Of a DNA stretch of 64,000 nt, positions 7,644-17,595 are shown one piece after another. Source of the stretch: Actinoplanes sp. M2I2 (lineage in GTDB: Bacteria > Actinomycetota > Actinomycetes > Mycobacteriales > Micromonosporaceae); contig NZ_JALPVJ010000019.1 in NCBI RefSeq assembly GCF_023544445.1, positions 1 through 64,000 of the forward strand, in the 5' to 3' direction. Position numbers and translations under genes: made by a program. Every line of letters starts with the position of its first letter. The first letter of the stretch is position 1. Below the pieces are notes generated by a model that was not told the origin of the DNA, made no database searches, and saw only the letters and a program-made list of their open reading frames with translations.

Positions 7644-8831
7644 ATGCGCTTCCCGTTGGTGTCGCCCGCCGCGATCGGCGAACTAGCCCGTTACGCCGTC
7701 GGTCAGGTGGTCGAGACAGCGGCGGCCGTGGCCACCGTCCCCGTCCGGGTGATCGGTCTGCTCGGGCAGACGGAGCTCCTGGTCAGCCGGGTCACCATGC
7801 TCGCCGACGAGGCCGACAGCCTGATCCAGCGGGTCACCCGGGTCGTCGAGGCGGCCGAGTCGACGGTGACCGAGGCCCGGACGATCGCCGCCACGGCATC
7901 CGGCGTGGTCGGCCAAGCCGTCGAGATCAGCTCCCGGGCCGGCACCGTCGTCGGCACGGCCGAGCAGATCAGCTCCCGCGCCGGCACCGTCGTCGGCACG
8001 GCCGAGCAGATCAGCTCCCGCGCCGGCACCGTCGTCGGCACGGCCGAGCAGATCAGCTCCCGCGCCGGGGCCGTCGTCGGCCGGGCCGAGGACATCAGCG
8101 GGCGGGCCGGGAACGTCGTCGAGAGTGCCGAGCAGATCAGCTCGCGCGCCGGGAGCGTGGTCGGCACGGCCGAGCAGATCAGCTCGCGCGCCGGGGCGGT
8201 CGTCGAGCGGGCCGAGGACATCAGCGGGCGGGCCGGGGACGTGGTCGGCAGCGCGGAGCAGATCAGCTCGCGCGCCGGGGCCGTCGTCGAGCGGGCCGAG
8301 GACATCAGCGGGCGCGCCGGGGACGTCGTGGGCAGCGCCGAGGACATCAGCGGGCGCGCGGGCACCGTCGTGGGCCGGGCCGAAGAGGTCAGCGAACGGG
8401 CCGAGGGGGTCGTTCTGCGGGCGGTCGGGGTCTCGGACGCCGCCGCGGGCGTGGTCGAGCGGGCCACCGCGGTCAGCGCCCAGGCCGCTCTGGTGGTCGG
8501 CCAGGCCGACGGCACCGCCAAGGAGGCCGCCCTGCTGCTGGCGGCCTACTCGGAGGCGCTGCTCAAGGGCGCGCCGCTGGCCCGCCGGTTCGTCGACGAG
8601 CTGTCGTCCGAGGAGGTGACGGCCGCGATCCGGATGATCGACCAGCTACCGACACTGCGGGCGCACCTGGTCGACGACGTGATGCCGCTGCTCGGCAAGC
8701 TCGACCAGGTCGGGCCCGACCTGCACAAACTGCTCGAGGTAACGGAAGACCTGCACCTGGCTATCGCCGGCCTCCCCGGCCTGAAGTTGCTGCGCCGCCG
8801 GGGCGAGGAGCGCGTCGAAGAGACCCGGTGA
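7644..8831 (+). CDS. repeat-rich coiled-coil protein
   Basis: The 395-residue protein has an N-terminal region (FPLVSPAAIGELARYAVGQ) with alternating hydrophobic heptads. Fifteen tandem 14-residue units follow at about residues 92-301, with consensus AEQISSRAGTVVGT. A C-terminal helical domain ends in LPGLKLLRRRGEE. In each unit Ala, Ile, Ala and Val fall at positions 1, 4, 8 and 11, the 3-4 spacing of heptad repeats, so a long coiled coil or amphipathic helix is predicted. There is no signal peptide or obvious transmembrane helix. ATG 7644 is preferred over upstream in-frame starts because CATGAT lies 6 nt before it, as in leaderless promoters elsewhere here. The function is unknown; a scaffold, cytoskeletal or lipid-surface protein is plausible. 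Confidence 0.75.
   Translation: MRFPLVSPAAIGELARYAVGQVVETAAAVATVPVRVIGLLGQTELLVSRVTMLADEADSLIQRVTRVVEAAESTVTEARTIAATASGVVGQAVEISSRAGTVVGTAEQISSRAGTVVGTAEQISSRAGTVVGTAEQISSRAGAVVGRAEDISGRAGNVVESAEQISSRAGSVVGTAEQISSRAGAVVERAEDISGRAGDVVGSAEQISSRAGAVVERAEDISGRAGDVVGSAEDISGRAGTVVGRAEEVSERAEGVVLRAVGVSDAAAGVVERATAVSAQAALVVGQADGTAKEAALLLAAYSEALLKGAPLARRFVDELSSEEVTAAIRMIDQLPTLRAHLVDDVMPLLGKLDQVGPDLHKLLEVTEDLHLAIAGLPGLKLLRRRGEERVEETR
7917..8546 (+). repeat. tandem 42-bp repeats encoding 14-residue heptad units
   Basis: Fifteen in-frame 42-bp units can be laid end to end from 7917. Units 1-11 (7917-8378) are closely similar at DNA level, and units 2 and 3 are nearly identical. Units 12-15 have diverged but keep the hydrophobic spacing. 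Two unit types, AEQISSRAG and AEDISGRAG, partly alternate from unit 5, which suggests that blocks larger than a single unit have been duplicated. Confidence 0.9.
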
Positions 8832-9082
8832 GCCGCCGGGGCGGGCTGAGCCGCATCGCCGGCGAGAACGCGCCTACCGCCGTCGTCGGCCCACGACGCT
8901 GCCGACGCCGGGCACGAGCGGATCGGGCCAGGGCTGAGCAGGCGGCCAGCCGAGCGGCTGAGCAGGTGGCCGGCCGGGCGGCTGAGCAGGTGGCCGGCCG
9001 GGCGGCTGGGCAATTGGCCAGCCGAGCGGCTGAGCAGGTGGCCGGCCGGGCGGCTGGGCAAGTTGGCCAGCCGGGCGGCTGA
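8828..9082 (+). CDS. doubtful small ORF with 8-residue repeats
   Basis: This 84-codon frame begins at a GTG overlapping the stop of the coiled-coil gene by 4 nt (GTGA), an arrangement used by many real gene pairs in this window. Its first 40 residues are basic. The rest is repeats of AAEQVAGR translated from the 24-bp DNA array. It ends only because one repeat unit (9049-9073) is 25 bp long and shifts the frame. The composition resembles the heptad-like repeats of the preceding protein. It could be a translated appendage of that gene, but simple translation of a non-coding repeat is at least as likely. No function can be assigned. Confidence 0.25.
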   Translation: MSRRGGLSRIAGENAPTAVVGPRRCRRRARADRARAEQAASRAAEQVAGRAAEQVAGRAAGQLASRAAEQVAGRAAGQVGQPGG

Positions 9083-9210
9083 GCAAGTGTCCAGCCGGAC
9101 GGCTGAGCAGGTGGCCGGCCGGACGGCTGAGCTCAGATGGGCGGCTGAGCGCCTGAGCAGGTGGCCGGCCGGGCGGCTGAGCTCAGGCGGGCGGCCGGGG
9201 GCTGAGCTCA
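8931..9210. repeat. tandem array of 24-bp repeats
   Basis: The consensus unit is GGCGGCTGAGCAGGTGGCCG followed by GCCG, 24 bp in all. Seven full units run from 8953 to 9121, preceded by a 22-bp partial unit and followed by degenerate copies up to about 9210, where they meet the stop of the DinB gene. Each unit contains the self-complementary GGCCGGCC, so transcripts could form many small hairpins. One unit has 25 bp. Confidence 0.88.
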
Positions 9211-9710
9211 GGTGGGCGGATCACGGCGCAGGGCGTCGCGCATCAGGTCGAGGTGGCCGCGGTGCTGGGCGGTCTCGCTGATCATCTGTGTGAGCATCCA
9301 GCGGAGGCTGACCGGCGCCTGACCGAAGGACGACCGGGCCGCGCGCCCGTCGAGGTCGCCGAACCCGGCGACGGCCGCCCGGCTGCGGGCGCAGGCGTCC
9401 TCGTACAGCTGACGCAGCGACTCGACCGGGTCGTCGCCGGCCGACCTCCAGGCCCAGGTCTCGTCCGTGCCGACGGCCGTCCACGGATCGGGCATGGCCG
9501 CGCCCAGCAGGGTGTGGGTGAACCAGAGGTCCTCCATCTGGGCCAGGTGCTTCACCACCCCGCCGATGGTCATGTCGGTGGCCGGCAGCAGGCGCGCGCC
9601 CGCCGCCTCGTCGTCGACGCCGTCGAGGGCGGCCAGCACCATCGCACGGTGCCGGTCGAGGAACTGGCTCAGCGTCTCGCGCTCGGGCGGATGCAATCGG
9701 GGGAAGTCCA

Positions 9711-9711
<1 letters not shown>
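9208..9711 (-). CDS. DinB-family (DfsB-like) putative metal-dependent protein
   Basis: The 167-residue protein has the DinB four-helix-bundle pattern: ETLSQFLDRHRAMVLAAL at the start, the metal-ligand helix TIGGVVKHLAQMEDLWF (first His) and a final SETAQHRGHLDLMRDAL carrying the remaining histidines. Members of this superfamily include mycothiol- and bacillithiol-dependent transferases, and most actinobacterial copies are uncharacterised. ATG at 9711 overlaps the P450 stop by one base (TGATG), so the two are translationally coupled. The stop falls within the degenerate end of the 24-bp repeat array. A thiol-transferase role beside a P450 is conceivable but not shown by the sequence. Confidence 0.82.
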
Positions 9712-10876
<1,165 letters not shown>

Positions 10877-10960
10877 GCCCCGATTCTGCCGAGGCGGACG
10901 GCCCGCCGGAACCGTCCATCCAGGAACTGTGGATAACCCCCCGCCGCCAAGGGCGAGCGG

Positions 10961-11258
10961 ATCACCGGGCCGACGAGGACGGCGGGGTGAGGAGGCTGCG
11001 GGCGAAGCGGGCCTCGAGGTGCGCCGCGCCGCGGACGACGGCCGGCAGCGTGACCGCGAAGAGCGGGCCGGGTGATCAGCGCCGTCAGCCGCCCGGTCCG
11101 ATACACCGGCGCCGGCATCGGCGCTCCGAGCACCGCCGCCGCGCGTTCCCGTTCCGCGGCGGCCATCGTGCGTGACCGGTTCAGGGCCAGGACCAGCAGC
11201 GGTACGCCGATCCAGACGACGGCCAGGCTGAGCCCGGCGGCGCCTGCCCCGGACAGGG
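10961..11258 (-). pseudogene. decayed fragment of a sensor-domain membrane protein
   Basis: Reading leftwards from the terminator, one frame gives GLSLAVVWIGVPLLVLALNR and MAAAERERAAAVLGAPMPAP. After a frameshift near 11065 a second frame gives LFAVTLPAVVRGAAHLEARF and ends at TGA 10961-10963. Together these look like the C-terminal part of the putative sensor domain found at the N-terminus of many actinobacterial histidine kinases. A hydrophobic segment is followed by the AAERxRAAxLLG motif. No start codon, upstream half or kinase domain is present. It lies between the P450 and a protease terminator, with no sign of expression. The assignment rests on motif resemblance only. Confidence 0.5.
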
Positions 11259-11288
11259 AACGGCCCCGCCGTGGTCGGCGGGGCCGTT
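11259..11288 (-). terminator. hairpin terminator of the streptogrisin-like protease gene
   Basis: A perfect 12-bp stem (AACGGCCCCGCC at 11259-11270 paired with GGCGGGGCCGTT at 11277-11288) has a 6-nt loop and lies 18 nt past the protease stop. There is no long U tract, which is common for terminators in GC-rich actinobacteria. Confidence 0.75.
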
Positions 11289-11306
11289 CGCATCGAACCG
11301 GGTGGA

Positions 11307-12338
11307 TCAGAAGACGCTGACGCCGTACGCGTTCAGGGCCTCGGTCACGGGCTGGAAGTACGTGGTGCCGCCGGAGGTGCAGTTGCCGCTGCCGCCCGAG
11401 GTCAGGCCCAGGGCCGTCGTGCCGGCGTAGAGCGAGCCGCCGCTGTCGCCCGGCTGGGCGCAGACGGTGGTGCGGATGAGGCCGGAGACCGAGCCCTCGG
11501 CGTAGTTCACGGTGCTGTTGAGGGCGGTGACCCGGCCGGAACGGATGCCGGTGGTGGAGCCGCGGCGGGTGACCGTGGCGCCGACGGCCGGGGTGCCGGC
11601 CGAGGTGATCTCCTGGGAGCCGACGGTGCCGCTCTTGGTGATCGTCGTGTTGGTGTAGCGGACGATGCCGTAGTCGTTGCCCGGGAAGCTGGTGCCGGCG
11701 CGGGTGCCGAGGGTCGCCGAGCCGTTCGTCCAGGTGGTCGCGCCGTTGGTGCAGTGGCCGGCGGTCAGGAAGTAGTAGGTGGTGCCCGAGCGCACGTTGA
11801 AGCCGAGCGAGCAACGGCCGCCGCCGCCGTAGATGGCGTCGCCACCGCTGATCCGGGTGGTGAGGGCGCCGGAGGTCTTCTCGATGCGGGCGCTGTCGCC
11901 GAGCTTGGCCACCGTGGCCTCGACCGCGGCGAGCTTGGCGCCGGTGACCGTGCTGTCGACCTCGACGACGACCTGGTTGCTGACCGGGTCGATGGCGAAG
12001 GCGGTGCCGGGGGTCTTCAGCGACGACTTGAGGGTGTTGTCGGCCGCCGCGAGGTGAGCGCCGGAGCGGCTGACGAAGCGCGCGGTGGCGCCGGACGCCT
12101 TGACCGTACGGGCGGTGGCGGCGTCGGTGACGTTGACGACGACCTTGCCGGCCGAGTCGATGTACGAGCCCGCGCTGTTGACGCCGAACTGGGCGTCGAG
12201 CTTGGTGGCCAGGGCGGACGGGGCGAACGAGGGGTCTCCGGCGACGGCCGCCGAGGCGGGTGAGGCGGCGAGTCCGGTGCCGACGAGCATGCAGGCGGCT
12301 AGGCCGACGATCGGCCGGCGCAGCTTCCGGTTGAGCAC
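11307..12338 (-). CDS. secreted chymotrypsin-like serine protease (S1E, streptogrisin/alpha-lytic type)
   Basis: The 343-residue precursor has a signal peptide (basic LNRKLRR, hydrophobic GLAACMLVGTGLAA, cleavage near ASAA), then an alpha-lytic-type prodomain to about residue 165. The mature protease starts near ISGGDAIYGG. The catalytic triad is His in TAGHC (about 193), Asp in GNDYGI (about 221) and Ser in QPGDSGGSL (about 300). Paired cysteines sit where streptogrisins have disulfides. The prodomain acts as a folding chaperone that is cut off after export. The GTG start has GGGAGG 5 nt upstream. The preceding 160 bp is relatively AT-rich and probably holds the promoter. A strong hairpin follows the stop. 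Confidence 0.93.
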   Translation of the reverse strand: MLNRKLRRPIVGLAACMLVGTGLAASPASAAVAGDPSFAPSALATKLDAQFGVNSAGSYIDSAGKVVVNVTDAATARTVKASGATARFVSRSGAHLAAADNTLKSSLKTPGTAFAIDPVSNQVVVEVDSTVTGAKLAAVEATVAKLGDSARIEKTSGALTTRISGGDAIYGGGGRCSLGFNVRSGTTYYFLTAGHCTNGATTWTNGSATLGTRAGTSFPGNDYGIVRYTNTTITKSGTVGSQEITSAGTPAVGATVTRRGSTTGIRSGRVTALNSTVNYAEGSVSGLIRTTVCAQPGDSGGSLYAGTTALGLTSGGSGNCTSGGTTYFQPVTEALNAYGVSVF

Positions 12339-12498
12339 GAAGTCCTCCCAGGGGGGTGGGGGTACACCGGATCCGGCGTACCGCTCTGCCCTGGGAGTAT
12401 TGAGACTTCTCGATCCGTGTTCAAGAGTCCGCCGAAGTTGGCATAACTGTTAACAACGGCCGTGAGCTGCCCAAACGGCCCACATACCGCGAATCGTA

Positions 12499-13779
12499 TT
12501 ATCCAACCGGGATGGCTAGATGACGCGCCTGGGCCCGGATCTCGGGCACCGCGGTCGTCTCCCACTTCGCCCCCCGGCGCAGCGGCCCGATCAGCCGCCG
12601 GTCCGGCTGGACCCGTCCGTCGGCGCCGATCAGCCGCCCGTCGGCGTCGATGTCGAGACCCAGGCCGTGCGGCCCGACCCGGGCCTGACCGGCGTCGAGC
12701 AGGCTGCCCACGAACGAGCCCGCGGCGGCCGGCAGACGACCGGGCCCGGCACAGTTGACGACCGCGCCGAACCACTGCACCCCGGCCTCGAGCTCGACCA
12801 GCAGGCCCCCGGCGGCCGGCGCGGTCATCGAGCGGATGCCCCCGGCCCGCACCTCGAGCCGGCCCTCGCCGCGCAGTTCGGCCACCCGCGCGCCGACTGT
12901 GGGCGCCATCCGGTGCCGGTGACACTCCCACGGGCGGGCCAGGTGGCGCAGGAACGCGTCCTGCTCGTCGGGCGTGAAGGCGGTCCACAGCTCGTCCAGG
13001 TACGGGCGCAGCCCGTCCACCACGGCCCGCCAGTCCCCGGCCCGGGCCGCCTCGGCCCGCACGGCCCGCACGATGTCGCGCAGGGTGGCGCAGTCGTCGA
13101 GCGCCAGCCCGACCGGCGGCGCGGCCACCTCGGTGTGAGTCAGCGGCAACTGACCCCGGCGGCTGACCGCGGTGATCGGCGCGTCCCGGTCCCGCGTGGC
13201 GGTGAGCGTGAGGGCCACGTCGATCGCGGTCAGCCCGGCCCCGACCAGCAGCACCGGCGCGTCGGAGGGGATGGCCTCGAGCGCGCCCTTGGCCCACGGG
13301 TCGGCGACGTAGTCGGGGTGGTCGGGCCGGGCCGCGGGCTGCGCGGGCGCCGGGTTGCCGGTCGCGACCACGACCCCGTCGGCGCGTACCTCCGAGCCGT
13401 CGGCGAGGCGCACCCCGGTCGCGGACAGACCGGCCGCACGGGACCGGCGCAGCTCCAACCGATCGGCGAATGTCTCGGCGACGTCCGCGAAGACCGCGCG
13501 CAGATACTGCCCGTACTCGGTCCGCGGCCGGAACTCGCCGGGCGAGCACCCCGCCCACCGGGCGAAGTGACCGGCGTCGTCCGGGTCGGCGCTCATCGCG
13601 CCGGCCCGCGAGTTGAGCAGGTGCCACGGCCGTGCCGACCCGTAGGCCAGGCCGCCGCCCGGCTCGCCGGGCTCGATCAGCACGATCCGGTCGTCGGTGC
13701 CGCGCAGCAACTCGCGGGTGGCCAGGACACCGGCACAGCCGCCGCCGACCACGGCGACCGTACGGGGAGCGGACGCCAT
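12499..13779 (-). CDS. FAD/NAD(P)-binding protein
   Basis: The 426-residue protein opens with the dinucleotide-binding motif VAVVGGGCAGVLATREL. It has GGGLAYG and HLLNSRAGAMSADPDD, the hallmarks of the FAD-NAD(P)-binding family PF13454, whose members are often annotated as hydroxyacylglutathione hydrolase-like or lysine/ornithine oxygenase-like. A second nucleotide motif, VLLVGAGLTAIDVAL, is near residue 190. It probably oxidises or hydroxylates a small molecule with FAD, but the substrate is unknown. ATG 13779 shares its first base with the stop of the winged-helix regulator (TAATG), so the two genes are coupled. Flavin-handling genes lie on the other side of that regulator. Confidence 0.85.
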   Translation of the reverse strand: MASAPRTVAVVGGGCAGVLATRELLRGTDDRIVLIEPGEPGGGLAYGSARPWHLLNSRAGAMSADPDDAGHFARWAGCSPGEFRPRTEYGQYLRAVFADVAETFADRLELRRSRAAGLSATGVRLADGSEVRADGVVVATGNPAPAQPAARPDHPDYVADPWAKGALEAIPSDAPVLLVGAGLTAIDVALTLTATRDRDAPITAVSRRGQLPLTHTEVAAPPVGLALDDCATLRDIVRAVRAEAARAGDWRAVVDGLRPYLDELWTAFTPDEQDAFLRHLARPWECHRHRMAPTVGARVAELRGEGRLEVRAGGIRSMTAPAAGGLLVELEAGVQWFGAVVNCAGPGRLPAAAGSFVGSLLDAGQARVGPHGLGLDIDADGRLIGADGRVQPDRRLIGPLRRGAKWETTAVPEIRAQARHLAIPVG

Positions 13780-14297
13780 TACCGTTCGACCACTGTCACG
13801 GCGGCCTCGTCGGCCAGGCGGTAGCCGAGGCCGTAGACGGTCGTGACCACCTCGGGGTCGGACAGCTTGGTGCGCAGGCGGCTCACGTGCACGTCGACCG
13901 TGCGGTTGGTCGTGTGCGTGTGCCCCCACACCTGGGCCAGCAGCTGACTGCGGCTGAACACCTGACGCGGGTGCCGGGCGAGGAACAGCAGCAGGTCGTA
14001 CTCGAGGCGGCTGAGGTCGAGCGGTTGCCCGTCGCGGAACGCCGTACGGGCCCCGGGGTCGAGCCGGAGCCCACCGGCCCCCTCCGGCTCGGCGAGCGAG
14101 ACACCCTGCCCGGCCGCGTCCACGAAGTCCCGCAGGGCCGCGACGACCCGGTCGCGCCCGGCGCCGGTTCCCGAGATGCTGATGGTGACGGTGACCGGCG
14201 GCTCGGGCCGGACGGCGACCGGCGGCTCGGGCAGAGCGGGGACGGGGTGGAGCCGGCGGCGCGGGACGGCCGGGTGGGCGATGGCGAGCGCGGACAT
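13779..14297 (-). CDS. orphan OmpR/PhoB-type winged-helix regulator without a receiver domain
   Basis: The 172-residue protein lacks a phosphoacceptor domain. Its N-terminal 75 residues are proline-rich and contain a short beta-rich stretch (VTVTISISG). The C-terminal half is a complete winged helix of the OmpR/PhoB class: LSRLEYDLLLFLARHPRQVF, then RSQLLAQVWG, the recognition helix TVDVHVSRLRTKL and the wing VVTTVYGLGYRL. The ATG at 14297 has GGAGGGAG about 6 nt upstream. The AT-rich divergent region to the flavin reductase gene (start 14490) holds a repeated AGGTTAAC element that may be its operator. Coupling to the FAD protein suggests that it controls this redox group. Confidence 0.85.
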   Translation of the reverse strand: MSALAIAHPAVPRRRLHPVPALPEPPVAVRPEPPVTVTISISGTGAGRDRVVAALRDFVDAAGQGVSLAEPEGAGGLRLDPGARTAFRDGQPLDLSRLEYDLLLFLARHPRQVFSRSQLLAQVWGHTHTTNRTVDVHVSRLRTKLSDPEVVTTVYGLGYRLADEAAVTVVER

Positions 14298-14330
14298 GGG
14301 GTTCTCCCTCCGGGTGACGGCCGCATTAAT

Positions 14331-14443
14331 ATATCTCCTATCTGGGATATAGGTTAACCCCGGCCCGGCGGGTCGCCGGGCGAAAACCGATGCGACCTGG
14401 GCAATCATCACCCCTCTATGTTGCCCATACTCTCTAGGTTAAC
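14331..14443. promoter_or_regulatory. candidate operator region between winged-helix regulator and flavin reductase
   Basis: In otherwise GC-rich DNA this gap has AT-rich stretches. The octamer AGGTTAAC occurs at 14351-14358 and again at 14436-14443, 85 bp apart, which is about eight helical turns. Each copy has GGATAT close by: GGGATATAGGTTAAC on one side and AGGTTAACTAGGATATG on the other. Inverted repeats CCTAT/ATAGG and TATATC/GATATA overlap the first copy, and CTAGGTTAACTAG overlaps the second. This fits paired regulator sites in a divergent promoter. Confidence 0.5.
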
Positions 14444-14489
14444 TAGGATATGAGACGGTCATTGACATCGATGCTGGAGAGAGCGCACG

Positions 14490-15047
14490 GTGATGGTCAT
14501 GCAAGCAGCCGCAACGAGCACCGCCAGTTCGTCCGAACCCGAGATTTCTCACTACGTGGACGTCGTGGACACCGATCTCTTCCGGGCGCTCCTGCGCCGG
14601 CACGCCGCGGCCGTCGTCGTCATCACCGCTCCCGGCGAGCCGCCCGCCGGCTTCACCGCCACGTCGTTCACCTCGGTCTCCCTCGACCCGCCGCTGGTCT
14701 CGTTCTGCCTGGCCCACACCGCCTCGGCCTGGCCCGCCGTCGAGGCCGCCGGCGTGGTCGCGGTGCACGTGCTGACCCAGGAGCAGGAGCAGGTGGCGCG
14801 CACGTTCTCGACCAAGAACATCGACCGCTTCGCCACGCACGGGACCTGGCGGCCCGGCCCGGGCGGCGTGCCGCTGCTCGACGGCGTGCTGGCCCGCATC
14901 GTCTGCCGCGTCGTTCAGCGCGTCGAAGCCGGCGACCACACGATCGTGCTGGCCGCCCCCGAGACCGGCTGGCACCACGAGGACAGTTCCGTGACGCCCC
15001 TCGTCTACCACGACGGGCACTACGCCCACCTGCGGCACGCCGCCTGA
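14490..15047 (+). CDS. flavin reductase-like domain protein
   Basis: The 185-residue protein matches the flavin reductase domain family. LFRALLRRHAAAVVVITA is followed by the FMN-binding PAGFTATSFTSVSLDPPLVSF, and DRFATHGTW and DHTIVLAA come later. Such enzymes use NAD(P)H to reduce FMN or FAD and pass it to a partner monooxygenase. GTG 14490 is used, with ATG 14493 and ATG 14499 as alternatives; GGAGAG lies upstream. It is followed after 12 nt by an NADPH-dependent FMN reductase-like gene, and it diverges from the winged-helix/FAD-protein pair. A two-component flavin system is likely, though no partner oxygenase is adjacent unless the FAD protein plays that role. Confidence 0.87.
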   Translation: MMVMQAAATSTASSSEPEISHYVDVVDTDLFRALLRRHAAAVVVITAPGEPPAGFTATSFTSVSLDPPLVSFCLAHTASAWPAVEAAGVVAVHVLTQEQEQVARTFSTKNIDRFATHGTWRPGPGGVPLLDGVLARIVCRVVQRVEAGDHTIVLAAPETGWHHEDSSVTPLVYHDGHYAHLRHAA

Positions 15048-15059
15048 TCCGGGAGAGTC

Positions 15060-15516
15060 ATGACCCACCTAGTCGTCGTCTCCGGCAACCCCCGTCCCGG
15101 TTCCCGTACGTCGATCCTGGCCGTCGCCGTGGGCGAGGCGCTGGCCGGCCCGCCCGCAAAGGTCATCGAGGTCGGCGAGCTGGGCGCGGGACTGCTCACG
15201 CCCGGCGACGAGCCGACGGCCGCCGCGGTGGCGGCGGTGCTGGCGGCCGACCTCCTGGTGGTGGCCACGCCGACCTACAAGGGCAGTTACACCGGCGTCC
15301 TCAAGGTGCTGCTCGATCAGTTGCCCGCGCGGGCGCTGGCCGGCAAGCGGGCCGTGCCCGTCGTAACCGCCGGCGTCACGCCCCAGGCGGCCGCGGCCGA
15401 GGCCCTGCTGCGGCAGTTGCTCACCGAGCTGGGCGCCGACGTGGCGGAAGGCCTGCCCGTCGTCGAGGCAGACCTTCCGGACTCCGTCGCGATCGCGGAG
15501 AAGTACGCCGCTACCT

Positions 15517-15524
<8 letters not shown>
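15060..15524 (+). CDS. NADPH-dependent FMN reductase (flavodoxin-like)
   Basis: The 154-residue protein begins HLVVVSGNPRPGSRTSILA, the phosphate-binding loop of SsuE-type FMN reductases. It has the second flavin loop ATPTYKGSYTGVLKVLLD near residue 80. This fold binds FMN and reduces it or quinone-like substrates with NADPH. GGGAGAG lies 4 nt before the ATG. It is 12 nt downstream of the flavin reductase gene and almost certainly in the same transcript. Its last 8 nt overlap the 3' end of the convergent subtilase gene. Confidence 0.88.
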
Positions 15525-17163
<1,639 letters not shown>

Positions 17164-17292
17164 GGCCCTGTGATCGGTCCCGGCTCGCGCCGACCTGAGG
17201 CAAAACCCCGCCGGGAAATACCGGCCCGGCCACCGGCGTTACCACACTCGCGACCGGCGGACGCCATCGCCGGCGCGGAGAGAGGTACCGAC

Positions 17293-17415
17293 ATGAAGGT
17301 CCGAAACTCGCTGCGGTCGCTGAAGAGCAAGCCCGGAAGCGTGGTCACTCGTCGTCGCGGCCGCCAGGTCGTGGTCAACAAGAAGAACCCGCGCTGGAGC
17401 GGCCGCCAGGGCTGA
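17293..17415 (+). CDS. rpmJ2: alternative 50S ribosomal protein L36 (type B, YkgO-like)
   Basis: The 40-residue protein MKVRNSLRSLKSKPGSVVTR continues with RRGRQVVVNKKNPRWSGRQG. It aligns along its length with the type B form of bL36. The four zinc ligands of the standard form are absent: no Cys occurs, and Asn-Lys-Lys replaces the usual Cys-containing turn. In other bacteria the zinc-free paralogue replaces the zinc-binding L36 when zinc is scarce, usually under Zur control. I see no obvious Zur box upstream. AGAGG lies 7 nt before the ATG, and a strong terminator follows about 55 nt after the stop, so it is probably a single-gene transcript. Confidence 0.92.
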   Translation: MKVRNSLRSLKSKPGSVVTRRRGRQVVVNKKNPRWSGRQG

Positions 17416-17470
17416 CCTGACACGTTCACGGGACGCCGCTGGACCGGCCGCGATACCGTGGAACAGACGA

Positions 17471-17509
17471 AGCCGGAGACCCACCGCCATGGGTCTCCGG
17501 CTTTCTTCT
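17471..17509 (+). terminator. intrinsic terminator after the L36 gene
   Basis: A perfect 13-bp stem (AGCCGGAGACCCA at 17471-17483 with TGGGTCTCCGGCT at 17490-17502) has a 6-nt loop and is followed by TTCTTCTTTCT. This is the clearest rho-independent terminator in the window. On the other strand it could also stop transcription coming from the response regulator gene at 17596. Confidence 0.9.
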
Positions 17510-17595
17510 TTCTCTGAACCGCCTCCGGCTCCTTCGATGGGACACCTCCGGCTCCTTCGATGGGCTGCCTCCGGCGGCGGCCTGCCTCGGCCGGC

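Noticed and set aside
7703..8521. Long minus-strand frame opposite the coiled-coil gene
   Set aside because: The 42-bp repeats keep the antisense frame open. The peptide is a Ser/Thr/Ala/Arg-rich repeat without a ribosome site, and the plus strand has the coherent heptad pattern.
8931..9210. CRISPR-like array
   Set aside because: The 24-bp units are directly adjacent with no unique spacers, and no cas genes are present.
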